Below, piece by piece: positions 1 through 6,898 of a DNA stretch of 34,770 nt. Positions within the stretch are counted from its first letter, which is position 1. Each line of letters opens with the position of its first letter. The notes under the pieces are model-generated. The model was not told the DNA's origin and did no database searches. It saw only the letters and a program-made list of their open reading frames with translations. Both the position numbers and the translations under genes were made by a program. Origin of the DNA: a virus; IMG/VR virus record IMGVR_UViG_3300044464_000097, positions 1 to 34,770 of that record; one strand, written 5' to 3'.

Positions 1-2
1 CG

Positions 3-377
3 GAGATTGTCGCGTCCGTGGATTTCATGCTCGGGGGTGATGATCGTGCTTCCGATGGGGAACAAAATGCAGAAGCCGGCAACCTGGCACCCGCCTCGCC
101 CGTTGTGCACCCAACACCCCCGAGCGATACCCCCACCATCGCCTTTGACGATCCGCGCCACGACGAATGGCAGCACCAATTGCAGCGTTCCTTTGCTCTG
201 GGACGACGATTTGGGATTGAAGAAGTCGAAGCCATTCTTCGCCAAGGCGTGCGCCCGATAACGGATCACTTGGCAGCGATGAACGCACGGATTGATGATC
301 TGAGCGCTTCGGCACTAAGGGAAGCCGGCATCGCCGAGGACGGATCGGATGCCACGCCCGCGCCGGATGATCCATGA
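3..377 (+). CDS. Hypothetical protein, 5' end cut by window edge
   Basis: The reading frame is open from the first bases of the window, so the true start probably lies outside it. The first possible start inside is a GTG at 18, which would give 119 residues. The visible protein is hydrophilic. A Pro- and Asp-rich N-terminal half is followed by a helical stretch (RRFGIEEVEAILRQG, then DHLAAMNARIDDL) that could form a short coiled coil, and an acidic Pro-rich tail. No catalytic motif is visible and I do not recognise the family. Its stop overlaps the start of the next gene (ATGA at 374-377), so the two are probably translationally coupled. Confidence 0.6.
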   Translation, partial: EIVASVDFMLGGDDRASDGEQNAEAGNLAPASPVVHPTPPSDTPTIAFDDPRHDEWQHQLQRSFALGRRFGIEEVEAILRQGVRPITDHLAAMNARIDDLSASALREAGIAEDGSDATPAPDDP

Positions 378-694
378 ACTGGGAGCGCGCGATCCCACCG
401 AGCGGCCTTGAGCACGTGGAGCACTGGAAGTCGGACACCGGCGCTGCCGTCTTCGTCGCGCGTGAGGGTAAGCGCTGGCACCTGTCGATAGCTCACCCGA
501 AGCGCCTACCGACTTGGCCGGAAGTCCACGAGGCGCGCTACCGCTTCCTGCCCGAGCAGATGGTGGTCGGAATGCTACTCCCGCCCAAAGCCGACTACGT
601 GAATCAGCACCCGTACTGCTTCCACCTGTGGGAGATCCAAGGCGAAGAGGCCTACTCCCACGCGTCATCACTTCGGAGGATCGTCATCCCGTAA
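374..694 (+). CDS. Small phage protein, possibly DUF7694-like
   Basis: This 106-residue protein starts at an ATG that overlaps the previous stop. It is soluble and compact. Conserved-looking features are a Trp-rich start, a central PTWPEVHEARYRFLP stretch, and a later segment reading LLPPKADYVNQHPYCFHLWE. That pattern (PTWxE, then PP and YVN, then HLWE) resembles small proteins found in many phages that I associate with DUF7694, whose function is unknown to me. The match is from memory. It ends just before a strong hairpin at 701-723 and converges on the minus-strand operon, so it belongs to a separate transcription unit reading in from the left. Confidence 0.65.
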   Translation: MNWERAIPPSGLEHVEHWKSDTGAAVFVAREGKRWHLSIAHPKRLPTWPEVHEARYRFLPEQMVVGMLLPPKADYVNQHPYCFHLWEIQGEEAYSHASSLRRIVIP

Positions 695-700
695 TGGAAA

Positions 701-723
701 GGGCCCGGAGCACTCCCGGGCCC
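701..723. terminator. Bidirectional intrinsic terminator between convergent genes
   Basis: An 8-bp perfect GC stem (GGGCCCGG, 701-708, with CCGGGCCC, 716-723) closes a 7-base loop. On the plus strand it is followed by TCTTGCTTCT. On the minus strand it is followed by TTTCC. It lies 6 bases after the plus-strand stop at 694 and about 35 bases beyond the minus-strand stop at 759, the expected place for a terminator shared by converging operons. The T tracts are short, so termination may be partial. Confidence 0.7.
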
Positions 724-758
724 TCTTGCTTCTCCGCTCCGCTCGTTGTGCTACTAGA

Positions 759-1319
759 TCACCAATAGAGTCCTACTTGCACGCCGAACTCCCCGTCCCA
801 CGGGTAGACCTCGTCGTCGTCGCCCACCCAGGTGTCGCGGAACGTGTACCGCAAACCCGCGTAGAGCGGATCAATGTCGAACTCGAATCCCGCCTCAACA
901 CCCAGCGATAGCTTATCGGGCCCCGTCGGCACGGCCAGCACCACCGCCGCATGCACAAACGTGGGCACCGCCCCTAGGCTGCCAATGCCACCCTGGTAGA
1001 GTCCCAGCTTGGCGAAGGCCGTGCCATCCCATGGCACCGTCTGCCTCTCCGACAGCACATCGTGCAGCGTGTAGCCCAGTCCAATCCACGGCGTGCCGAA
1101 GTCTAGCTCGACTCCACCCGACACGCCATTGGTCCACTGCGCATCGTGGCCGCTCACTCGATCGGAATTGAACTCGATGTAGGGGTGCACCTCGACGCCC
1201 AGCACCTCGTGCTCGGGGCGCCCCCGCTCATCCTCTTTCGCCGTCGTCCTTGTCTGTGCACTCGCGCCCGTCGCCATGACGACGATCCCCGCGAGCACCA
1301 TGAGCCATGTTCTACGCAT
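759..1319 (-). CDS. Secreted, outer-membrane beta-barrel-like protein
   Basis: The 186-residue protein has a clear Sec signal peptide: MRRTW, a hydrophobic core of about 15 residues, then GASA before Gln (cleavage near residue 22). The mature part alternates short amphipathic strands rich in Gly and aromatics (GVELDFGTPWIGLGYTL, LYAGLRYTFRDTW) and ends in VGLYW. A terminal aromatic after alternating residues is typical of barrels folded by the Bam complex. The start at 1319 has GGAGGT at good spacing; the in-frame ATG at 1334 would place that motif inside the gene. It is the last gene of the minus-strand run. Phage outer-membrane proteins of the Lom type are known; a similar moron role here is inference. 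Confidence 0.65.
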   Translation of the reverse strand: MRRTWLMVLAGIVVMATGASAQTRTTAKEDERGRPEHEVLGVEVHPYIEFNSDRVSGHDAQWTNGVSGGVELDFGTPWIGLGYTLHDVLSERQTVPWDGTAFAKLGLYQGGIGSLGAVPTFVHAAVVLAVPTGPDKLSLGVEAGFEFDIDPLYAGLRYTFRDTWVGDDDEVYPWDGEFGVQVGLYW

Positions 1320-1367
1320 TGGGTTACCTCCCATGATTGCCCCGGCATCCCTGCTGGGGCGAATTGA

Positions 1368-1850
1368 CTAGCGACCGATCCGGCTAAAGGCCCAGTCCAA
1401 GAACCGCGCAAAGAACTGGGATCCAAGAAGCAGCCAGAGCCGTCCCGTCTCCTTCGCCGTCTCGACGACCGGCGCCACGAGCGTTGAGTCCTGCGCCACG
1501 GCACGGCCCACGAGCCCTACGGCAAAGAGCAAGGCGAGTCCTACGGCCAACGCCTCGACCTTATCCCGACTCGTCACAAACGGGACCTTCGCCGCTCCCG
1601 CCTTGACCGTGTTCACAGCCCCTGTCACAAACGCGCGGGTTCCCGTCAGGATCAGGAAGAGGATCAGTCCCTCCTGCACTCCGGGGATCAGGGTCAAGTC
1701 CGTCGTCACGATCACGTAGGCCGTCGCGACCGCGGCGATGACCGCGGCGAGGATCTCCCGCCAGAGTTGCGGCACCCACTGCTTCAACACGGCGATTACC
1801 TGCGGGATCGCGATCAGCATCCAGGCGGGGAAAAAGAGTAAGTCTTCCAT
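1368..1850 (-). CDS. Multi-helix membrane protein, holin candidate
   Basis: This 160-residue protein is dominated by hydrophobic segments: about residues 4-20, 32-50, 58-76 and 98-115, plus a last amphipathic helix ending in basic residues (FSRIGR). The ATG at 1850 is preceded by GGAAGGATAG; a GTG immediately upstream (1853) is the alternative start. There is no signal peptidase site. It lies between a methyltransferase gene and the outer-membrane-like protein gene, several kilobases after the main lysis genes. Such small polytopic proteins in late phage operons are often holins, but the topology here does not single out a known holin class. It could instead be a membrane partner of the neighbouring glycan enzymes. 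Confidence 0.6.
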   Translation of the reverse strand: MEDLLFFPAWMLIAIPQVIAVLKQWVPQLWREILAAVIAAVATAYVIVTTDLTLIPGVQEGLILFLILTGTRAFVTGAVNTVKAGAAKVPFVTSRDKVEALAVGLALLFAVGLVGRAVAQDSTLVAPVVETAKETGRLWLLLGSQFFARFLDWAFSRIGR

Positions 1851-1867
1851 CACCTATCCTTCCGATG

Positions 1868-2524
1868 TTACGGGTTCTCCGGTTTCACATCTGCCTTCCG
1901 AAACAAGATCACATTGCCCCACTGCGAGTGCAGGGCGTAGCCCCGGCCTTCCTGGCTCCACGCCGATTGAACACCGGGCCCGAACTTGGGCCACCAATCG
2001 TCGAGAAGGATCCAGCGCGTGGCGAGTGATTTCGCAAGCAAGATGTCCCGCGCCACGGCATCATGCTCGTGATCTCCGTCGATAAACACGAGATCGGGAG
2101 AGGCGTAGTTCAAGCCCTCCATGACTTCTTGCGCGGTGAGGGTGCCCGAATCCCTGGACACGAATCGGAAGCGTGGCGCGTAGCGTCGCTCCATGCTCCG
2201 CGCGGCCTGGATCACGTGGTCATTCGTCGTCCAGTCCACCGACAGAACGCGCTTCACTTCGGGCCGGAGACCAAGGAACATGCTCGCTGACGCCCCAGCG
2301 CCGAATCCGATCTCGAAGATATGCGCCGGGCGCACGATCTCGATCACGTCCTGGATGATCGCCAAGGAATGCGGCCCGAGACCGTACATCTCGAGGAGCG
2401 GCAGGTCCCGCGTGATGACGGCAAACAGCGCTTCCGCCTCGGGCGTCACGTTCTCCCGATACTCATCGATCTCGTCATCGGTCGCGTAGTTCAGCATGTC
2501 GAAAGGCGTCGGGGTCCAGTGCAC
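1868..2524 (-). CDS. Class I SAM-dependent methyltransferase
   Basis: The protein is 218 residues with a GTG start at 2524, directly after the TAA of the previous gene. An upstream TTG at 2569 would overlap that gene by 44 bases and is less likely. Motif I is visible as FEIGFGAGAS (about residues 70-79), the strand carrying an acidic ribose contact as VLSVDW (93-98), and the fourth strand as LVFIDGDHEHD (145-155) followed by a second acidic pair (LLDDWWP). This IDGDH arrangement is typical of the Methyltransf_24 group, whose members often act on sugars. The neighbours are glycosyltransferases, so O-methylation of a glycan is a reasonable inference. The acceptor is unknown. Confidence 0.8.
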   Translation of the reverse strand: MHWTPTPFDMLNYATDDEIDEYRENVTPEAEALFAVITRDLPLLEMYGLGPHSLAIIQDVIEIVRPAHIFEIGFGAGASASMFLGLRPEVKRVLSVDWTTNDHVIQAARSMERRYAPRFRFVSRDSGTLTAQEVMEGLNYASPDLVFIDGDHEHDAVARDILLAKSLATRWILLDDWWPKFGPGVQSAWSQEGRGYALHSQWGNVILFRKADVKPENP

Positions 2525-2525
2525 G

Positions 2526-3314
2526 TTAGGCCCCCCCGCCCCGATGCCGCTCGACCCAGGATTGTGCAAAGCGCGGGTGCGACACGGGGAGCGGCATCAA
2601 CTCGTCGTCGGTGATAATGTCCTGATAGCGGAAGCCCGTCCCTTCGGCGCGCATCTTGAGCACCCGCTCATCCACGGTTGCTTCCTTGCCGTGGAACCAG
2701 CCTTGCATCTCGATCGTCTTATCAATTAGGGCTTCGCCCGCCCGCACGAATCCGTAGTGCACGATCGTGATGTGATTCAGGAGCCGCATATCCCGTCCGT
2801 CGGATTCGATGATGGACTCGGCATCTCCGACCGCGGGATAGGGAGTCATAGCGAGCCGGGTCGGCATGTCGGAACAGGGCTTCATCGTGGAATCGATCTT
2901 CACGCAGCGATCGACGTCGCCATAGAGATTGAACCGCCGCACGCGAAAGGTCGTCGCCCCCCAGCCATCCGCCGTCACGGCCTCCCGGATGATCGGGTGG
3001 CTCGCCTCATGCAATACCTCATCGGCCTGCAGCATGAAATGCCAGTGCGTATCGAGCTTCTCTCGCGCGGCGTTAGCGTGGAGAGCGAGCCGCACATAAT
3101 TGTCCCCGACTTCCCACGGCTGCTCGGTGTAGACGCGGAGATGGGAATGGCGCCGCTCGAGCTCTCGCAGAAGATCCACCGTGCCATCGGTGGATTCGCA
3201 ATCAAGGGCCACGATCTCATCGCAGACAGGGGCGAGCGATTCGATCGCGGCTTCGAGGCAGTAGTCAAGCCGGATCGCATCGCGCACAAAGATCGACCCG
3301 CCAAGAAGCTTCAT
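2526..3314 (-). CDS. GT2-family (GT-A fold) glycosyltransferase
   Basis: The start at 3314 overlaps the previous stop (ATGA), giving 262 residues. The N-terminal nucleotide-binding region reads DEIVALDCESTDGT (about 32-45), the usual D-x-S-x-DGT pattern of GT2 enzymes. LQADEVLHE (about 95-103) follows in the position of the DXD metal site, as Q-A-D-E. This variant is common in phage and plant-like GT2 enzymes that begin with GSIFVRD-like strands. The C-terminal half holds several Trp/Arg motifs and a late HYGFVR. It most likely transfers a sugar from a nucleotide donor. It is part of the cassette 1868-5463 and is translationally coupled to the GT2-GT9 gene. Confidence 0.8.
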   Translation of the reverse strand: MKLLGGSIFVRDAIRLDYCLEAAIESLAPVCDEIVALDCESTDGTVDLLRELERRHSHLRVYTEQPWEVGDNYVRLALHANAAREKLDTHWHFMLQADEVLHEASHPIIREAVTADGWGATTFRVRRFNLYGDVDRCVKIDSTMKPCSDMPTRLAMTPYPAVGDAESIIESDGRDMRLLNHITIVHYGFVRAGEALIDKTIEMQGWFHGKEATVDERVLKMRAEGTGFRYQDIITDDELMPLPVSHPRFAQSWVERHRGGGA

Positions 3315-4870
3315 CCCCCGTTCATCTCCACGCGTTGAATCACGGCGTCGAGGATGGCCGTCGGGCGGAGTCCTAGGCAGGCGAGATCCCCACGCGCGCA
3401 GCCCTGAAAGGATGTCGTTCCCGGTCCCTGGATATGATGGCAACCAAGGCAATCGAGATCAGGAGCCGTGACGGCGGTAACATTCGCGTCCCCATCGCTC
3501 ACGATGTCCTGCCGGGTGCAGCCAAAGAAGACGACCGACGGGCAGCCCATCGCGCGGGCGATATGGTAGGGCCCCGAGTCGAGCCCCATAAAGAGCTTCG
3601 CCCGGCCAAGGATCGCCGCGAGCCCCATGAGAGACGTTCGGCCCCCGAGCGGCAAATCAGCATCCGTGAGCTGACGTCCACTGCCGACCTCCGCGACGAC
3701 ATAGCCCCGGCGTCCGAGTTCATCGATCGCTCCGGTCCAGGCATCGGGGCCGATATCCTTCCCGGCCCATCCCGTGGCTTGCGGGGCGACGATCGCGAGC
3801 CGCTCCGGCCGGCCAACGAGCTTATCCGCCTCCGCTTCGGCTGCCGGTCCGGGATGGAGATCACCCGCAGGGGTCGGATCTTCGGGCGCGAACATGGTCG
3901 CCTCGGCGAAGGACTTCCAATAGGGGCGACCGAGCCGCCGCTCGTAGAGCCCATCCAGATCCCAGGCGTAGGCCATGCGGCGCCCCATCGACTGGAAATC
4001 GACCGAGTGCACTACGTCTTCCACGTGCGGATTGCCGCGCACGAGTTCGGGCAAGATCGTCGCAAAGAAGATCCGCGCCTCGGGGATCAATCCCTTGACG
4101 AGTTTCGGGAGCGACGTCGCGATCACCACGTCGCCAATCGCGGCCGATCGGCGAATGAGCACCGTGGGATCGAAGGCCCGGCGGCGCAGGTAATCACTCC
4201 ACCGCGCCACAAACCGTTGCTGAGCCAAGTGTAGGTGCGGCCCGAGATCTATCCCGCCATGATGATCCTTGTCGGGCTCGTTCGGATGCCAGACCGGGAT
4301 CCCATCCGCCGTCGCGATCTTCCATCCTCTTGCACGCAGCCGGAGCGAGTAGTCGGAGTCGTCACCGTAAGCGAAGGGAAAGAAGCGATCACACAGGCCG
4401 ATTTCATTCGCGATCGCCGTGCGGGTCATAAAGCAAGAGCCGTCGATATACTCAAGCGGCCCCTGCGGATTCCCGATTCCGTCATCGCGGAGCGACTGAT
4501 GCTGCCCCGTGCGCCCGACTTCGGCGACCGCGGGATCCCGATCGAGCGGCGCGCGTAAAGCGTTGAGCCATCCCGGCCCGACCCAGGCATCATTATCGAT
4601 CGAGACAAAGTAGGGCGCCCGCGCTCGCTCGCAGGAGCGCCGCTTGGGGCCGCTGATCCCCTCATTGCGCGCATTCGTCACGATCGTCAACCGTCGGTCG
4701 GCCTCGGCCATGCCGGCCAAGAGCTCGGCCGTGCCGTCCACCGATCCGTTGTCCGTGACGATGATCTCCGTATCGGCGGGCGAGTGTTCGATGACCGAGC
4801 GCAAGCACCGCTCCGTCATCACGCGGCGGTTGAAGCAGAGAACGGAGATCGTGTAGTGAGGCTCGTTCAC
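3311..4870 (-). CDS. Bifunctional glycosyltransferase: GT2 domain fused to GT9 domain
   Basis: The 519-residue protein uses a GTG start at 4870 overlapping the upstream stop (GTGA). Residues 1 to about 225 form a GT2 domain: ISVLCFNR at the start, VTDNGSVDGT (38-47), the metal motif SIDNDAW (90-96) and DGSCFMTR with FPFAYGDDSDY further on. From about residue 237 a heptosyltransferase-like GT9 domain begins with VLIRRSAAIGDVVIATSLPKL and ends with the donor-site stretch GLDSGPYHIARAMGCPSVVFFG and a Cys-rich region (CLGCH, CARGDLAC). The two domains would add successive sugars. A single chain joining a GT-A and a GT-B enzyme is uncommon in a phage late operon. Confidence 0.85.
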   Translation of the reverse strand: MNEPHYTISVLCFNRRVMTERCLRSVIEHSPADTEIIVTDNGSVDGTAELLAGMAEADRRLTIVTNARNEGISGPKRRSCERARAPYFVSIDNDAWVGPGWLNALRAPLDRDPAVAEVGRTGQHQSLRDDGIGNPQGPLEYIDGSCFMTRTAIANEIGLCDRFFPFAYGDDSDYSLRLRARGWKIATADGIPVWHPNEPDKDHHGGIDLGPHLHLAQQRFVARWSDYLRRRAFDPTVLIRRSAAIGDVVIATSLPKLVKGLIPEARIFFATILPELVRGNPHVEDVVHSVDFQSMGRRMAYAWDLDGLYERRLGRPYWKSFAEATMFAPEDPTPAGDLHPGPAAEAEADKLVGRPERLAIVAPQATGWAGKDIGPDAWTGAIDELGRRGYVVAEVGSGRQLTDADLPLGGRTSLMGLAAILGRAKLFMGLDSGPYHIARAMGCPSVVFFGCTRQDIVSDGDANVTAVTAPDLDCLGCHHIQGPGTTSFQGCARGDLACLGLRPTAILDAVIQRVEMNGG

Positions 4871-5463
4871 GCGCGATCACTCGCTGGCCCCGGCACCCGC
4901 TGGAAGATCATCGCTCCACCCCAGTCGGAGCCATCCGATTCCCCGACCTTCATCCAGGCTGGATGCCGTTCGATCCCCAGGAGCTTGATCGCCAGCCGCA
5001 CGCCGACCGAGAACTCGGGCAGCTCCCGCGGTCCGTGCTGCTGGTAGTCCTTCCCCTGCATCTGGCGGCCCGAGTCATGGAAGACGACGATCCCGCCCGG
5101 AATCACGCGGGCACCGTAGTGGAGGAAGTCGAGGGCGACGTGGTTCACGCAATGGCAGCCATCGATCAGGACGAAATGCAACTCGGCAGGGACGCGATGA
5201 TAGACCTCAGTCGAGTCCCCGAGTACCAAATGCGCTTCCTGAAATGGCGGGGCTACGGGCATGTCACGGGCCGAGTCCACGGCCCAATAGCGGAACGGGG
5301 TTCCCGTCATATGGCGGGCGATCGCGCGGGAGGTCTTCCCTTCGCGAATGCCAATCTCCACGAGCTCCAACGTCTGCCCGTGAAAGCGGCCGGCGAGATT
5401 GGCGAGCACATCGCCGATCAATTCGGCGTCCGTTGTCGTCAGGAGTCCGTATTCGGTGATCAT
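4867..5463 (-). CDS. Class I SAM-dependent methyltransferase
   Basis: The 198-residue protein starts at ATG 5463, preceded by AAGGATCAACG. Motif I reads LVEIGIREGKTS (about 34-45). The fourth strand is VLIDGCHCVNHVALD (98-112), followed by PGGIVVFHDSG (122-132). Strand, IDGxH, GG and FHD in this order are the signature of Methyltransf_24-type enzymes that often work beside sugar transferases. It is the first gene of the glycan cassette in transcription order, and its stop overlaps the GT2-GT9 start. It is not close in sequence to the second methyltransferase at 1868-2524, so the two probably methylate different positions or acceptors. Confidence 0.8.
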   Translation of the reverse strand: MITEYGLLTTTDAELIGDVLANLAGRFHGQTLELVEIGIREGKTSRAIARHMTGTPFRYWAVDSARDMPVAPPFQEAHLVLGDSTEVYHRVPAELHFVLIDGCHCVNHVALDFLHYGARVIPGGIVVFHDSGRQMQGKDYQQHGPRELPEFSVGVRLAIKLLGIERHPAWMKVGESDGSDWGGAMIFQRVPGPASDRA

Positions 5464-5555
5464 CGTTGATCCTTCACGGGTGAACCACGCGCCACCGCTC
5501 GCCCCGGATGGGGTCCACGATGGCGCGCAGGTATGGTAACGGGACGGGCATGGAA
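5464..5555 (-). other. Intergenic gap, no gene seen
   Basis: These 92 bases separate the Ig-like protein gene from the glycan cassette. They contain the ribosome binding site of the methyltransferase at the left end. No clear -10/-35 pair or U-tract hairpin was seen, so the cassette is probably read through from the lysis genes. Confidence 0.4.
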
Positions 5556-5909
5556 CTAGTCGGGGACGGGCGTCCCGACGGAGACGTTCAGCTGCCCCCG
5601 AACCCCGGGCTCGTAGCTCAACGGCTGGAGCGTGGACTCGTACCCCGGCGCCGAGATCGTGACGTCCGCTGCCCCACGATCGAGCGGCGTCAGGAGCCAC
5701 GCCTCGTGAGTCCCCGGGATCGTGATCGGAAGCCCTTCGGCATCCAAGCCCTCATGCTCGGGCAAGACTTCGATCCCCACCTGATCGGGGGCCGAACTCA
5801 CCCAGCTCACCTGAACCGCCGGATCCGGCGTACCGTCGGGCTTCCGTGGGGCCGTCGATACCAAGACACGCTCGACATCGAGCATGACAATGGGTGGTCT
5901 CGTAATCAT
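5556..5909 (-). CDS. Internal in-frame start: 117-residue beta-rich product
   Basis: ATG 5909 is preceded by GGAAGGAG with 7 bases of spacing, as good as any start in the window. It begins exactly where the helical N-terminal part of the longer ORF ends (MITRPPIVMLDVERV). The product would be the isolated Ig-like domain. Either both forms are made, or the longer frame exists because a small upstream gene has lost its stop codon. The sequence alone cannot separate these possibilities. Confidence 0.5.
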   Translation of the reverse strand: MITRPPIVMLDVERVLVSTAPRKPDGTPDPAVQVSWVSSAPDQVGIEVLPEHEGLDAEGLPITIPGTHEAWLLTPLDRGAADVTISAPGYESTLQPLSYEPGVRGQLNVSVGTPVPD

Positions 5910-6095
5910 CGTCGATCTCCTTCCATGGATTTCGCGTACAAACAAGCCCAGCTCTGCCTTCCCTTGCGGAGCCGAGAGGATATCGACCAGCTTCTTGAAC
6001 GACTGATCGATCGCGTGCACATGCTGCACGAGTTCCCTTAAGAGCCGATCATCGTCATGGGTCGGTCGTCTCTCCCGACCGCCTGCCCATTGCAT
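5556..6095 (-). CDS. Hypothetical protein with helical N-terminus and beta-rich C-terminus
   Basis: The ORF gives 179 residues from ATG 6095, which has an excellent ribosome binding site (AAAGGAGGGCCA before ATG). Residues 1-62 are charged and helical (DRLLRELVQHVHAIDQSFKKLVDIL). Residues 63-179 look like a beta-sandwich: short alternating strands, TIPGTHEAWLLTP, ADVTISAPGYEST, ending in NVSVGTPVPD. This resembles Ig-like or carbohydrate-binding modules in phage structural proteins. A second strong start lies inside at 5909, at the domain boundary. Two products, a 179- and a 117-residue form, are therefore likely. It follows the lysis genes and precedes the glycan cassette. Function unknown. 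Confidence 0.6.
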   Translation of the reverse strand: MQWAGGRERRPTHDDDRLLRELVQHVHAIDQSFKKLVDILSAPQGKAELGLFVREIHGRRSTMITRPPIVMLDVERVLVSTAPRKPDGTPDPAVQVSWVSSAPDQVGIEVLPEHEGLDAEGLPITIPGTHEAWLLTPLDRGAADVTISAPGYESTLQPLSYEPGVRGQLNVSVGTPVPD

Positions 6096-6109
6096 TGGCC
6101 CTCCTTTCG

Positions 6110-6292
6110 TCACGGTTGAATCAGACTGCCGCCGCCGCCCAACACGCCGGCGATCCGGAGGAGCCAGATACAAAGACCCAGCACCAGGACGACGGTCAAC
6201 ACCGTCTTGATCGGTGGGGGCAACGGCACGTAAGTATTCACGAGCCAGATGCAGACCCCCACGACTACCAGCGTTATCAGAACCGGGATCAT
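6110..6292 (-). CDS. Small two-helix membrane protein, Thivi_2564-like
   Basis: This 60-residue protein consists of two transmembrane helices (about 2-20 and 28-50) joined by a Pro-rich turn (VPLPPPIKT), with a short Gly-rich tail. The layout VVVGVCIWLVNTYVPLPPPIKT then VLTVVLVLGLCIWLL matches a widespread family of tiny phage and bacterial membrane proteins that I know as Thivi_2564-like. Their function is not established. AAGGGGGATTGTC precedes the ATG. Its place next to an XhlA-like gene and a peptidase candidate makes a holin-like role plausible but unproven. Confidence 0.75.
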   Translation of the reverse strand: MIPVLITLVVVGVCIWLVNTYVPLPPPIKTVLTVVLVLGLCIWLLRIAGVLGGGGSLIQP

Positions 6293-6323
6293 GACAATCC
6301 CCCTTTCTTAGACTCTCCCCACA

Positions 6324-6674
6324 TCACTTCGTCGCCTTGAAGTAGTTGAGTGCTACTTGCAGGCAAATCGGAATGGCGACGGCGAGAAATACCGCGATCG
6401 CTGCGAGCTTCTCCAAGGCCTGGAGACGTGAGTTCATTTCTTTGAGATCCGCCGTCGTCACCTTGTCCGCCGCGAGCCTCCCTGCTTCATTGTTCAGGTG
6501 TTCCAGATGCTTGGATAGTTCTGCCGAACGCTCCCGCTGGATATCGCTATCAATCTTCGCCGCGAGCTGGGTTGCCTTCTCCATCGCGATGAAGCGCAAA
6601 TTAATATTATCTTTGAACGCGCCGAAGCGATACTTGATGGTCTTCTCGAAATACTTTTGGCAAACACGGTTCAT
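6324..6674 (-). CDS. XhlA-like membrane-anchored coiled-coil protein (lysis-associated)
   Basis: The 116-residue protein has a long charged helix (about 30-90, with heptad-like spacing in DLKEMNSRLQALEKLAA) leading into one C-terminal transmembrane segment (about 91-111) and a short basic tail. This layout matches the XhlA/hemolysin family, which works with a holin and endolysin in PBSX-type phages. The start overlaps the preceding stop (ATGA). The 5' third is visibly more AT-rich than the surroundings (for example aaattaatattatc near 6597-6610), which suggests recent acquisition from another genome. The neighbours are a peptidase candidate and a two-helix membrane protein, together a likely lysis cassette. 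Confidence 0.65.
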   Translation of the reverse strand: MNRVCQKYFEKTIKYRFGAFKDNINLRFIAMEKATQLAAKIDSDIQRERSAELSKHLEHLNNEAGRLAADKVTTADLKEMNSRLQALEKLAAIAVFLAVAIPICLQVALNYFKATK

Positions 6675-6898
6675 TTATGGTTCTCCCACCATGTCGGATC
6701 AATCCGAAAGTCCCGCGTGCCGTCGGGATGCGTGATGAAATCGCTCTGATTCGGCAGCCGGTTCGGATTCTCCTTCGGGCCTAGATACTGCACCCGCACA
6801 TCGTGCGACTGCGCCTGCGCGATCCGTAGGCTTTGTAGACATGCGCGCTGATAGCACCGGCAGGGCTCCTCCATGCCTTCCACTTTCCATGTGCTCAT
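6671..6898 (-). CDS. Small hypothetical protein in lysis region
   Basis: The 75-residue protein starts at ATG 6898, overlapping the stop of the peptidase-like gene, and its own stop overlaps the XhlA-like start. It has an N-terminal Cys cluster (CRCYQRAC, about residues 14-21) and a Trp- and Asp-rich C-terminus (DFRIDPTWWENHK). There is no signal peptide or membrane segment. The Cys spacing could bind a metal, but only three Cys are present. I do not recognise it. Confidence 0.6.
   Translation of the reverse strand: MSTWKVEGMEEPCRCYQRACLQSLRIAQAQSHDVRVQYLGPKENPNRLPNQSDFITHPDGTRDFRIDPTWWENHK

Noticed and set aside
2526-2569. TTG start for the methyltransferase, giving 233 residues
   Set aside because: It would overlap the upstream gene by 44 bases; GTG 2524 directly follows that gene's stop behind a G-rich stretch.
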